DNA of 64,000 nt, from assembly GCF_000150275.1 (NCBI RefSeq), contig NW_002060985.1:4914-68913 (forward strand), given 5' to 3'. Below the pieces are notes generated by a model that did not search any database, was not told where the DNA came from, and saw nothing but the letters and a program-made list of their open reading frames with translations. Shown here one piece after another: positions 34,883 to 47,400 of the stretch (positions are counted from its first letter, which is position 1; each line of letters starts with the position of its first letter). A program made the translations under genes and the position numbers. The DNA comes from Trichoplax adhaerens. Taxonomy: Eukaryota > Placozoa > Uniplacotomia > Trichoplacea > Trichoplacidae.

Positions 34883-37800
34883 TTAGTTAACGCCAATAAA
34901 ATCGTTATTCCCAATGTTTCCTTGCATATCCCTTCTTTCGCGAGAATTTTCTTTTGAATACCGAGGTCGAAAATGCGATTCATTAGCTCTGCTATTTCCA
35001 TCAAGAATACGATTTCGTGAACCAGATTTATGATTGTTTATCCTTCCACTTACTGGCTTATCATTCATTTGTGTGTAGTGCACGTTCCCAGGTAAAGGTT
35101 GAGCAGGAATCATACTTGTATGAACGTAATTATTAGGTGATGGTGCCGGCTGCAAAGGTGTGTAACTAATTCCATCCTGATGAAAGGACTGTTGATTTTT
35201 CATATAAGGTTCATAGGTCATCATAGAGTTTACCATACCTAATCAACAACATACCATAGAATAATCTCCGTGTTAGATACTCAAGGTGACTTATCGATTG
35301 TTACTTATAGTACAGTACATAATGCAGGACATTCTTATATATACGCACGTCTATGCTACAAGATTAGTTGTAAGCATTACAATAAAGAGAGCCTTACCTT
35401 GATTTTGTGCTACAGTCATATTTCCTCCCGATAAGCTTTGATTAACCATTGGTATAGTTGCTGATGAATTACTCATAACGCCATAATTGGCAGTCGGTAC
35501 TTGCGGTACAATCGCTGATTGTTGAACATAATTCATATTGGTAATTGCTTGGTAATTTGCGCCTTGCTGTTGATTTGTAGCTGGCATCACATTTTGATAC
35601 ATCATCCTCTCTTGTTGCATCGATGAAAAATTTTGTTGAGGATGTTGTTGTTGTAGTATAACTTGTTGCCTTTTTGGCTCCTGCATATACACTACCGTCG
35701 GACCGACAGGTTGACCTTGTGCTACATACATCGGTGAATTTTGAGATGGTGAAGAAATATATTGCTGCTGTGAAATATTTTGTTGGTTGCTTCCGTTATT
35801 AAGCATTAAATTAACATAATTATCTTGTTGTGGATTTGGAACATTCATAACATGTACTGGATAGTTAGGTGATGCTTGAGGTGATTGTAGAAATTGTGCA
35901 TTATTCTGATTGACAAGTCTTGGTGATTGGGGTGCAGGCAAGGAGGGTGATGGAGGCTTCGGAACGGAGTAGTTATTATTGATAAACAACTGTTGTTGAA
36001 AACTATTACTTAGATTGCCAATACTGGCGGCCATTTGTGATTGCCTTGAATAATGTTGATAGGCTAAATTATCGTTGAGACCAGGCTGTACCAATTGTGG
36101 CGTTAAATTACCCGATGGCTGCGCTGTATTTACTTGAACTGCATGCGATAAAATGTTTCCACCAGCACTTGGATAAGGGCCATTCCATACAATCTAGTAA
36201 GGATAAATTCAATTTTCAAACGATTGATAAAAAATTTTTGAACAGTAGACAGTCCGTAGTGGAATTCTTAATGAAACAATATATTTAATAATAATATCCT
36301 ATTCATAATAATTATTACTGCATTACTTGCTGTTGGTTGTTGACATTATTTGGGGGGCGATATACTTGATTTGCATTTCGTATGAGAGCATTTTGATATT
36401 TAGGACCCTTGTTATTAATGTTGGCAGATTTATTACCCGAAATTTTATTTCCTTTAGAACGATTGGCCTAATAGCCAAAAAATAATAATAAAATAAAGTC
36501 CAAAAAATAAGTGTTACACCTTACACTTTTGATTCATGAAAGCAATACTACGTAAGTATCGTTAAAATGAGTGTTGTTTGAACGAATTTTTTCTTTAATT
36601 TCATTAATAAAATTAAAATCGGGAAACCGTGGAATTTTACTCTACAGAGTATTTATTATCATATTTCTTTTCATGTAAATAATAGAGTTATAAAAATTAA
36701 ACTAAAATTAATTCAATATTTACCTTGTTCGTTGAGTAGGCTTTAGTTGCAGTGGTAGTAGTAGTAGTATTTTCCTTGACAGGAGAAGTACTTATATTTG
36801 TGTCACTAATTTTATTGTCTACTTTACTGCTTGTACTGGTATCATCAGGAACATCACAACTAACTTGAATTTCTACACTACCACCACATGTATCAGTATC
36901 AACACCACTATCAATTGATTTGACATTACTTTTACTTGTTGACGAATCGGAATTGTTTCTTCTAGTAAGTTTCAACAATTGATTTTCTTTCTTGCGTTTA
37001 GTATCCATATCGTTAGAATGATTAGTGTCTGTAGTTACAGCTGAATTGAACTTTTCACCGTCGTCACCAGTAGCCAAGGCAATAACTGGAGCTTTCTTAC
37101 ATTCTGAAGTAGCGGAGTTATCAAGCGTTGAATCAGTACTTGTCCAACCGCCGACTTCGCTATCTGAATGCCAACCCTTGGAACTAATTCTCTTACTTTC
37201 ATCGTCTAGTCTATAAATGTTGTTTATTTATAGTAAAATAGATTTTCTCCATTTAAGACTGAATACAATAGGCTCACGAAAAACAATATAACATTGACAA
37301 ATACCTATCAAATGAGGCGTGTGATACATTGAACTAAAATAATAGTCAGCCAGGAAGACAAGATACCGAGAAATGAATAATAAAATTTTAATAACCAATT
37401 GTAACAATCACTTTGACTAATAGGCGGCTATGACGTAAAAAATATTTATTAACCATAAAAGGATAAAAAATGGCTTACATTTTGGTTGAATATCCGAGCA
37501 CGAGCTTTTTCATATTCTTCCTCTCGCTCTTCAATAGATTTGGATCGTTTTTCTGTTAAGTTTTCACCTTGATTCTAAATAAGGATGCAAATTATATGTC
37601 AGGAAATAATGTTCGCCTCCAAAACTGATAAACTTTTCAACGCTATTATTAAAAGGGACACATGATCATGTCGATAATTACTCGAGATGCATTAGGGTTG
37701 ATATTTTTATCTTCGAAGGCAGCAGGCTGGCGTTTCAGGATAGCTTTAGGTGGTAAGGAGGCGGTATTGGCTTCAATATTAGCAATAATATCTTAAAATT

Positions 37801-39678
37801 CTGCACTAATCTACTACAGAAAGGAAAGTAATAGAAAGAAAGGAAAGGCTTAAAATCGGAATAGAAGGCATTCATAAAATCAGTATATCAATTTATATTT
37901 ATAGGATTGTCATGAGAAAAATTCACTTCAGTAATACAAGGATGTTGTATTAATTAGTCAAGATCGAGAAGTTTAACTGATCTCGATCCAATTTACTATA
38001 CATACAGTATAGAAGGATAGATGATCTCGTCAATATGGAGATATATTATACTGTATACGGGTATACTAAATAAATAATTACGTTACTAACTCTTCATTGA
38101 AATGAATAATATATTGCTATGTTGCGCACAGATCAATATTAGCTATAGTTACTTGTTAAGAAATTCAATGGTGTAGAAATCAACTTACTGCCTTGTATTT
38201 GGTACTTTAGTAATAATGACTGCTTTGCCTGATGCATCCACATTATGTTCCAAACCAAAATATGCAGCAACACGATGAATGACCATCCTATAATAGGAGG
38301 TCATTGGTGGGCAAATTTTGGATTGTAACTTATTATCGGCCAAAAATGCTCGAATATCTTCTTCCACACTTAATAGAAATGTCCGTAACTTTGGATCTTG
38401 CAATTTTTCGTATACGAAAGCGCGAACATCATTACCGCTATTATCTGTATAACCAACTTGTTCTGTTGTACATGTCGGCACTTAAAAATCAATCAAAATG
38501 AACATTCTATGTTTAAAATACAATTTCATGATTGAACTATTGTATCTGGCGTAAAAGTAGTTTTCAAGCAGTATATTTTAGTAGTACTATAGTAGTAGTG
38601 GTGGTAGTATGAGTAGAAATCGTAGTAAGTATACCATTGGACGTTTCATTTATTGTTTTTGCACTGGTTGATTCGCTCGCGATGGAATTGCTACTACTGT
38701 TGATGTTACTTGTGCTAGGCTAGAAGAATTGAAGTATCAAAATGAAGGAATAAGACTAGAGAGCAATAAAATAAATGAATTTCACCCTATTGATTAATAA
38801 ACGTCTCTTATTGCAGATTGAGTATACATACTTGCCTTGATAGTCAAAAGCATGATAGTCATAAAACTCTATTATTTAAACAGTTTAACCTTTCTTCTTA
38901 CCGTTGCATTAGTAGTAGTCGATGGTGGCAATGTTGTACTATCATATAAAGCGTGACTTCTTGGTAATGTTTTGAATTTGGGATGAGACTAGTCATCGTC
39001 ATTGCAACATAAATACAAAAAAAAACGCATAAGAAACTAGCTGTATTGATCGATGACATTACCTATTGTATTGCAATGGAATAATGCAACAAAAACACTA
39101 CTAAATTCAAGTCATTAATACACGTATATATATATTAAAATCAATGATATTGTTAATTAATACTTACAGTACGTGACGTTGTCACATTGGACGAATCCTC
39201 TTCATTGGATAATCTATCAGCATCCGTATTACTATTAATCTAATAGTCAAGTAAATAGTTATTTATAATTTTCATCTTTTCCATTTTTTTTGTATATATA
39301 CAACTGATATACAAGATGGATAACTTTACAATAGAAGCAGAGTTAATGTTAAACAGTTATCAACAACTTTTATGCTAGAACGTAATTTAGCATAGCCATT
39401 CATTGTTATCTAACATGATTGGAAATTAAGTAACACATCGATATAAATATATATCTTTATCCATTTATCTATCCATAGAGATGGGGTAAGAGAAGCGAAT
39501 AAGTCAAGTTACTACTGTAGTTTAGGTGGGTATTTTATAATCCAAATCCATCATGGATACTACCCAGTCATGCTAGTATAGAATTAGCCTATTACAATAC
39601 TATTAATCCATATCGAGCATTCTTGTACAGTGAAAAACGAACCTGTGTTTCATCCAAGACGTTGGGTTGTTCAGCCAT
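34883..39678 (-). CDS. R3H and SUZ domain RNA-binding protein (R3HDM1/2, ARPP21, Encore family)
   Basis: Cytoplasmic RNA-binding protein by family. Proposed coding exons (minus strand): 39678-39643, 39239-39168, 38988-38902, 38719-38635, 38480-38189, ~37811-37682, 37574-37479, 37210-36724, 36467-36327, 36193-35398, 35238-34883. The start MAEQPNVLDE is a good choice, because upstream exons are unclear. The N-terminal KFKTLPRSHALYD resembles a conserved family motif. The R3H domain (fifth exon) has PPMTSYYRMVIHRVAAYFG with the R-x-x-x-H signature. SUZ is split over two exons: PKAILKR and EEREEEYEKARARIF. Then WTSTDS, a Ser/Asp/Thr-rich stretch, QVYRPPN and a long Gln/Asn/Pro/Ser tail. Splice sites are mostly canonical and phases join, except at two places: near 37790-37797 one base seems missing, and the 37574-37479 exon (phase 0) does not fit the next exon. 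These may be sequence errors, an unseen micro-exon, or real lesions. Confidence 0.88.
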
Positions 39679-40099
39679 ATTTTTATTTCTCTTAATGATG
39701 GCTTGTTTTAATTTCTCAAAAAAAGGATAACTGCAAGGATAAAAAAAAATCCAACATTTATTGATTTGAAACGATAATGAAAGTTGTACACTATTCTATT
39801 GTCATTTATAATAAGATTAAATAACTTCATATTGACATCTTTAGAATAGGACAAAATGATCGATAAAGGAAATGAGTACGACCAAGGTGAAACTAGACGC
39901 TATTTTATAATTAAGATTATTATGAAGGAGAGAATCGAAGTTGTAGTCGGTGTGCCGACAAGAAAATAAAAAAAAATTTAAACTCAAACGGCATCTTCAA
40001 TGTATTATTATTATGAAATTAGAGTATTGTAAAATAACGGATGCGAATTACTGCACATGTATTTCCTATATAGTGGTATCACTAGAAGTGTAATCTTAC

Positions 40100-40246
40100 C
40101 GTCAATAAAAGCACATACACACAAAATGCAACTTTTTCTCCTTTCAATGATAACTTGAAGAGTTGTAGTTGTTTTTCCGCTCTTGTAAACTTTTGCTTCT
40201 TTGGAACGATTGGATTGGATTTGATGATCGTCTTGGTCGCCTCTTC
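40100..40246 (-). other. Possible upstream exon of the R3H gene
   Basis: On the minus strand a pyrimidine-rich acceptor (CTCTTTTTCCAACTAG) precedes a 147-nt block ending at a strong donor (ACG, then GTAAGA). Two frames are open throughout, and neither has a recognised domain. The phase does not match the next exon (39730-39643) if that exon is translated from its acceptor, which supports reading this as 5' UTR, or as an unrelated block. Confidence 0.3.
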
Positions 40247-43200
40247 CTAGTTGGAAAAAGAGGATAACCTATACCCAATGATCTGTAAACTTGCAAAGTT
40301 GATTTGAAGTACCCAATGAATAATAATAGAATCAATTGCTTGTACGTTAAATTAACTTGAATTTCTATAACGATTTAATGAAACATGATCGGCTTGTACA
40401 TTATATTTCAGTCACTTCATCCATGCCTTTAGATGAGCAGCCAAGACATAGGAAAAAAAAACGAAAGTACAGCTTCAATTGAGTTGTCAAGAAGAGAAAA
40501 AAACAAGAGAGAATCAATGTTTCAAAAGGTTGATTCTTGTCGAGTGGCATATCGAAATGTCATGTGTAAGTGTTGTGTCTACGTCAACACATTATATTAT
40601 TATCGTCGTTGGATACCCTATCGATTGGCAGTGCTGTAGGTTCTCTATTCCTCATCTTTCAAATACTCCATCTCCAACGAGATCGATAGCATCACAAGTG
40701 TGTAGAAATGTCCGTTGTTCATCGTTATGAACAGATATGTCTTATTGGAGAATAATCAAGGTGCACAGTAATCACGTATTCGTGTCGAGATCGACAGAGC
40801 ATAGTATCATCAAGGAAGATTACTGAGACCCTGATCCTAAGTTTCTCCGGGTCTTCAAGTGTATATCAATTAAGGGTGACGAAATGCAATCCGATGGACA
40901 TTTTCAAATTAACTACGCATCCTTTTTTTTTACCTGAAAGTGTCGGTAGTGTAACAAAATGGTTGTCATAGGCAGAGTCAAAGCCAACCTGAGAACTAGT
41001 CAAGGGAATGGTGCTAATTTTTCAATCAACCTGATTGATAAAAAAAAGAAAAGCCATTTGAGCTTCGATGGAAGAAAAAAAAATAGGAATACCTTGAAGA
41101 TGAATGCTAACTTTAGATAATCATGTAGAGGTTACCATGGATAATCTATTTTTTTATTTGGTGGGCGTATAAAGACATTTATTTGTCAGTAGGAACAGGA
41201 CCAAATATTAAATAATAGCTAATAAAATTACAAGCAATCGACTTTACTTCCACTTCAACGGGAGTGTAGAAATGAATAAATGATTTTATTATAACTAGAA
41301 AAGGATTGGATTTTGCATGGAGTTGATGTCGATGTTGTTGATGGAAAGCAAGGTAAGCATGTTATTTCTTTCTAGCTAATTCTAGCGGGTGAATGATACA
41401 AGGATGATGATAGGTCTAAAAGGAGAACATGTGCTGCTAGTAATTTTGACTGTTAATAAATGATGATTATCCATCTGCATCAACAGTAAGTTGGTTAGTG
41501 ATGATGACGTAAAACAAAGCCAGACAATTTAATATATAATAGCTTGTCCTGCATTATCTATACATTGACTTGAGTTATAGCAATGTAAAGAAAGAGGAAA
41601 AAAATTAAAAAATTTTACGTCAATGTTCACAACTTTTACACCAATCACAAGCATAACTGATGGACTTATTGATTAACAAATTATCGATTCAAGACTAGAG
41701 TTAACAGTAGGTAATGCTATAAATAGTACAGGATGTCAAATCTTGACAATATCATTTCCTGACATTTAAAAAAAAAATTAAAAAAATAAAATAAAAAATA
41801 AATAAATGCGAGTTTACTCTATTAGGGATCCACTAGATTAGGTGACGAGCAAGAGTTAACAAGATCGCTTCCAACCACACGGTGGCCATCAATATGATTG
41901 CAATGGCTATGCATTGCCTTGTAAAGGCAATTTCGACCTATTCTAGTAATCCAACTCTTTATTGGACTATCGTTGGATGGACAGTAGATACTTTCTCTTT
42001 GCTACCTGACAACGATGATGATACTGTTATGGAATGGCCATTAGTTTAATGGCAAACCCACGATAACAGAATCAATCATCATCACTTGATTAACTGCAGA
42101 CCCGGTGAACAAATAGTCAATTTTATTTTATCAGTAGAACTCTTGCTACATTATTCTACATGGTCAATGAATTCTATTCTATCCACACAGTCGATAACTT
42201 ACAAATCGTCCATTTCAAAGTCATTAGCATAAAGGGACATGAAGAAAATAGAGTTACAGTCAAGAGCAATACAAGGTCGATTGGGGATAAAAGAATCTAT
42301 TGGTCATAGAAAAGAATACCCCACTAATTATTTATACATGGACTCAATACTGTAGGAAATGATATGGAATTTAAAATAGACATGATGAGGGCTCGTAGTG
42401 CATATTGTAGTCGGCACAAATGTCCGGAACTGTATTGTATAATTTCACTCCTTGTGACGTCAAATGATGAAAAGAGCTAATTTTCCAACATTCAAAATGA
42501 GGAAGAAGATAAAAAAAGAATAAAATCATCATTTTGACGTGATTAATCAATCTATTTTTGTCATTGCTGTATCTTTTCAACATTTCAACGGCCATTAAAG
42601 ATGGTGGTCATCAAGGCCTTGATAGAGCATTTCCATGTCGTTTTGATAGTATTTCAAGGTATGCGATCGGATTGTAACAACTCGTTTATTTCTTCTTCAT
42701 CGTTACCCGTCCACTTCAGTAGAAGATATCTCTCATCTTGAGTAAAACAATCTTATCTATGAGTATGTAGTCTTCAGTGGATTTGAGGGTTGGTGAGACA
42801 GCATCAAGTCATTCATGTGCTTATTTTAATAATCGGATCCTGTCTACTTTACATTTGATTCATCAATTTGTTCAATAGTACTGTATAGTAGATACCAAAA
42901 ATAAAGTAATGAATAGCTCAAAGTTGGGCCAATAACCCTTACCATTCCAATTTCTCATGGGCATAGGATTACCTCTACAGTAGAAGGGAACTTCTCTACT
43001 CGTAGTCCTTGGATCATCCATCTTGATTCGAAAGCACAATATCCCTAACTCGTCTATTCCACTTAAACTTGAGCTGCAAGAACTTTTCCTTCAAAAGTAA
43101 ATCGACTATGACTTGATGCTCAACACTCTCCATAAAGATGATTCCAACCAATAGCTTATGATGGTTATAATAAAATCCCGTCTAGCTAGCATCGACATTG

Positions 43201-43959
43201 AAGGTAATCATCCTTCCTGACACTCTCCCTTTTTAGCTATTCAGAATCTTATGATGTAGCAGACTAGCTGCTCTCTCTCTCTATGGATGATGCAAGTATT
43301 TTAATACCATTACACCCCAGGCGTTTGTAGCCGTAGATTGGATGTAAGCAACTAGGTAGAGGCAGTATCTTTCGTATTGGCTACGCTGGGACAGTTATAC
43401 TGTATGAACTCATCGAAATAAAGTTGCATTCATTTCAAATTGATGATGGTCATTTTAGTAGTCTATGATCTCATCGACTTTACATTAACCATCTAGCTTA
43501 AGATGTACCATTGCTGCCCATTCTACTCGACAACCAGTCTATCTCGACTGCCTATTCTAGTATCAATTCCGTCTCATCTCGCCTTCAACATTGACTGTCC
43601 ATCACCAAAATGGATTGAAGGTACTATAGTTGCTCATCTCATTGCTCCAACAACTTGATCGATATTACTATTGGTTATTGTATCCATTCAACCCGTTTTA
43701 AATTGTTGTCTACAGTATTTTGGTTCGGTTAGACAGTACAGTATAGAATTGATCAACTCCTACGTGGATCGCTGCATTCATTCAATCTCATCTCGTTATC
43801 CATATTCTATTGATACTTATACATGGTAACCGCCATTGAAATGGTTGCTGATCCAACTCATAACGAATTTATCCAAGTAGTCCGTTATAATGGATGAAGT
43901 ATTTCAACCGCTGAGTGGGTTAACTCATCGTTCAACCATGGTTTGATGAATTCGATGTC
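40247..43959. other. Intergenic, no recognised gene
   Basis: Small overlapping frames at 40433-40730 (+) and 42371-42595 (-) show no domain. An A-rich tract at about 41767-41807 (runs of A broken by T) could be a poly(A)-like relic, but no retroposed gene was recognised next to it. Confidence 0.45.
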
Positions 43960-44490
43960 CATTTGTATTGAAACATGGCCATAAGCGATTTGGATAGGGT
44001 AGAGTCCAATCCTTGCTCATCTCACTCATAACGAGTTCATCGCTCTTGCTAAGTATTGTGCATCTATCTCTCTTATAGTACTGTAGATCACTTTCCATCA
44101 TTTATACCGTATAGAGTTGATCCATTCCACACTGACATGGGGGATCATCGCGATATGGATTGGGTAGTATATCAAAGCTTGCTTATCCAACTCATCACTA
44201 TTGTAATTCATGTCCTCGGTCTACCCTTTGTCGATCTCTATTACTGCAGATCCCTAGCCATCCTTTTTTATATACTGTATATAGAGTTGATGAACAAACA
44301 CTAGTTGGATCTACTCAACATTGACATGGGTGATATTGATTAGGTAGTGTACAAACCTTGTTCATCCAACTCATCACTACAGCTGTTCATCTCTCTAGTT
44401 AAACATTCGTCGATCAGTTGGATCCATTTTATTAGCTCGTCTTGTATATCCTTCGTCGATCTCCATCTTACGGTACATCACTTTCCAACA
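43960..44490. repeat. Diverged tandem copies, ~186 bp
   Basis: Blocks sharing ACATGGGxGAT, GGGTAGTxTA, CTTGCTTATCCAACTCATCAC and a CTATTACTGxAGATC-like segment recur near 43985, 44135 and 44320. The pair at 44135/44320 is clearest. Related CATTCAATCTCATCTCGTT fragments occur near 43785 and 44540. Confidence 0.55.
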
Positions 44491-47400
44491 TTAAACAGCG
44501 CGCACTTGGTACACCGTTGATTTCATCCATTCAATCTCATCTCGTTTTCAATCTTGCTAGACATCAACTCCAAACCATCACCTGCTTGTTGTATCATGAC
44601 TATCTTTTGACATGACTCATATACAACGACGTCGCTTGCATTAGGAAGATGATCTTCCTGATACATTAGTCAGACATAGTCCCCGTTCTTTCTTCCATCC
44701 CAACCAATTTATTCACCAACACTGTTAGCACTTTGTATGGCCCATTCCCCCAATCACATATCACTCCAATCTATGGCCATACTCTAGTCTTACCTTCAAA
44801 ATTGTTTCATCATCGATCCTTCATTGACTACCCACTCATTCTTATTTTCATCAACCGTTTGATCATGCCAAGGAAATTATTGCTGTAAACGTGAGCGAAC
44901 TAGAATTGTCTCTATCAAGTCGGAACTGTAGTCCACTTTCGAATAATGATGAGACAATAGACATACAGTCAAGAGTTATTGTTATTATCATCCTTCTGAA
45001 ACCAAATGGATTTGTTGTTTAATCGTTCCTATTTGCTTGCTAGGGTAAAAGAATAGTGTTGGAAAAGCATAGAGGTTATCAACGCTTGGCCATAAGTCTA
45101 CTTTGACTAATGGTACCTTGGATGAGTCGACCGTAATTAATGTATTGAACATGGATCATAGGCTGTATCAAGAACGTTATCCCTTATTCCATGATTGAAT
45201 GTTTTTTTATGGATGCTTTATATTCATCTCAACGTTGACAAAAGTAATTTTTATTTTCGTAGTTTTTTCCTCCTTCTATGTTTATCTTGATATTGAAGAG
45301 AGGACCCTAATCCGATTCTCTCTTCAAAAAGATTGTCATCGATTTCTATCCAACTTGTAGACAATGGCAACAAGACCTTAGGTCAACAAGAAACTACTTT
45401 GTGTCCATTTCTATTGCCTTCATAGATCATTTCCGTAGCAGTTAGAAATCATTTCCCATCGAGAGGAGGCATGCTATTAACAATTTGCTAGCATCCAAGT
45501 CATAGCACTGGCTCAGCCTCTCCATTTCATTCTACGAAGAAACGGCAACTCGATCAAATCGTTCATGGAGGATATGGAAGTTCTTTTTATTATTATGACT
45601 ATTCTTCAGACAGTGAAAGCCACGACAACTAGAATAAGCAAAGCAATACTATCCAAATGAAGAATTTTACTTTCGCTTTTATATATTGTGTAGCACAAGT
45701 CATGTGGAAACCACGTTATGTAATTTATCCAGTCATCTCATGGCAATCGACTGCACGTTGTGATTCTATTTTGGATGTTCGCTGATGTGACGAGCTTTTA
45801 TGCTAGTATCAAACCTTTCTTAGGTCTATGTATGCCTCTCTTACTATCGTCTTTTGCATTGAATCATGATCAGTAAAAATTTCTTCACAGGGTAAATTGC
45901 ATTAATAAATTATCGATCGTCCGCTTGGCAAGTTAGACCTGAAAAAAGTTGGGTTAAAGAAAATTTTGACTTTCTATTTCTTGCGCATCAACAAATGAGT
46001 GGGCAATCCATTGGGTTATCAAATAGAGTATTAAAATTGTTATGTTACTCCATTTTAGTTGACATGGACAATTTAAAAGTAGAGGATGCTTTCAAAAGTG
46101 AAAGCGATCATAAGTAGATTAAATGATCAACGCAGGACAATGGACGATGTTGAAATTGTTGCATGCAATTGCTTGACTTAAGCTAGCATTCGATCGATGT
46201 AGCACCAGAGACTGCCAAGACAAAGGATTTTTGTCTTTAGTAACCCTGGTAGTAGTAGACGGATGCAATCGAAGCAATCAAGGGTGTTGGAGGGTATTTG
46301 GAAAGCCATTGGAGATACCTATCATGATCAACACATAACATGACGATACGCTTGCCAGACTATTGGTAAAGCAACGATATTGTGTATCAATTTTGAATGC
46401 ATTGTCATCCATACTAGCTAGGATAGCCTGGGCAAAAAATAGAGTTATCAAGATGCAACAAGAGTAAACTAGGCTAGGCTACAACGAGTGAGGACATTAG
46501 CGGTAAGCATCAATTATCTTGTTGGACAAATGCATTCTCTCGCTTGACAGTAAGAATCCGGTCCAATCTGCAAGGAGTAATGACTTTGAATTTCCGTTGT
46601 TCACTTTGATCTATCATTGTCGGTGAGTTATAGTAGCATTTCAAACAATTTTGCGTAGGACTCATTATATTGCCAACACGTCAAAACCGCGCATCCGTGG
46701 ATAGAATGAAAAGAAGAAATTTTCAAGTCAAGAATGACGACGATAGGCTTGCACTCGTTACTCTATTCACCACTTTCCACGTTGTATTTTCAACTCATTA
46801 AAATAGAGTAAAATCGTCACTTCCGCTCTACTGTGATCAACATGGAGTAAATACCTTCATCACAATATTCCGTAAACTCAATTGCTAAAGTCAATGTCAC
46901 AATGAAACGATTTATTATCCAATGGAAAAAAATGAGTTTTGATAAGGCTTGTGGCACTACCGTATCGATCCAACAGAGCTCTGCTACTCACGGCGCTATC
47001 CATTCTCAACAGTGTGTGTGTTGATTTCCTTGTGAGGAAATAGGATCCCATAAAAATAATGTTGAAAAAGGAGGCAATTTCTTTCATATCGGATCATCAA
47101 TATTAGGTTAGCATGTGAAAATGGAATTACCCCATATTGTAGCATCTCGCCCATTGTGCAATGGACATTGCAAAAACACTTTCTAGCTACTATCAAGTGG
47201 GTGAAAACTAGATTCAAAGAGGACCCCCCAAAAACAATAATAAAATACGTATGTGCGTATACTGTACTTTACCGTGCGTATTCTGCAAAGTAGGAAAGTC
47301 AATTTTTTCTCTTTCTTTTGCATTTAAAATGGAATACTGCACATCCTATCAATCCCATCGATAACTTGCTGTCCTACATACACGTCCGCTACTTTAGCAT

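Noticed and set aside
36097-36288. Plus-strand frames inside the R3H gene (also 37025-37216 and 38304-38501)
   Set aside because: They are antisense to recognised R3H gene exons.
40433-40730. Two overlapping plus-strand small frames near the 5' end of the R3H gene
   Set aside because: Different frames over the same DNA, no recognised domain and no splice support.
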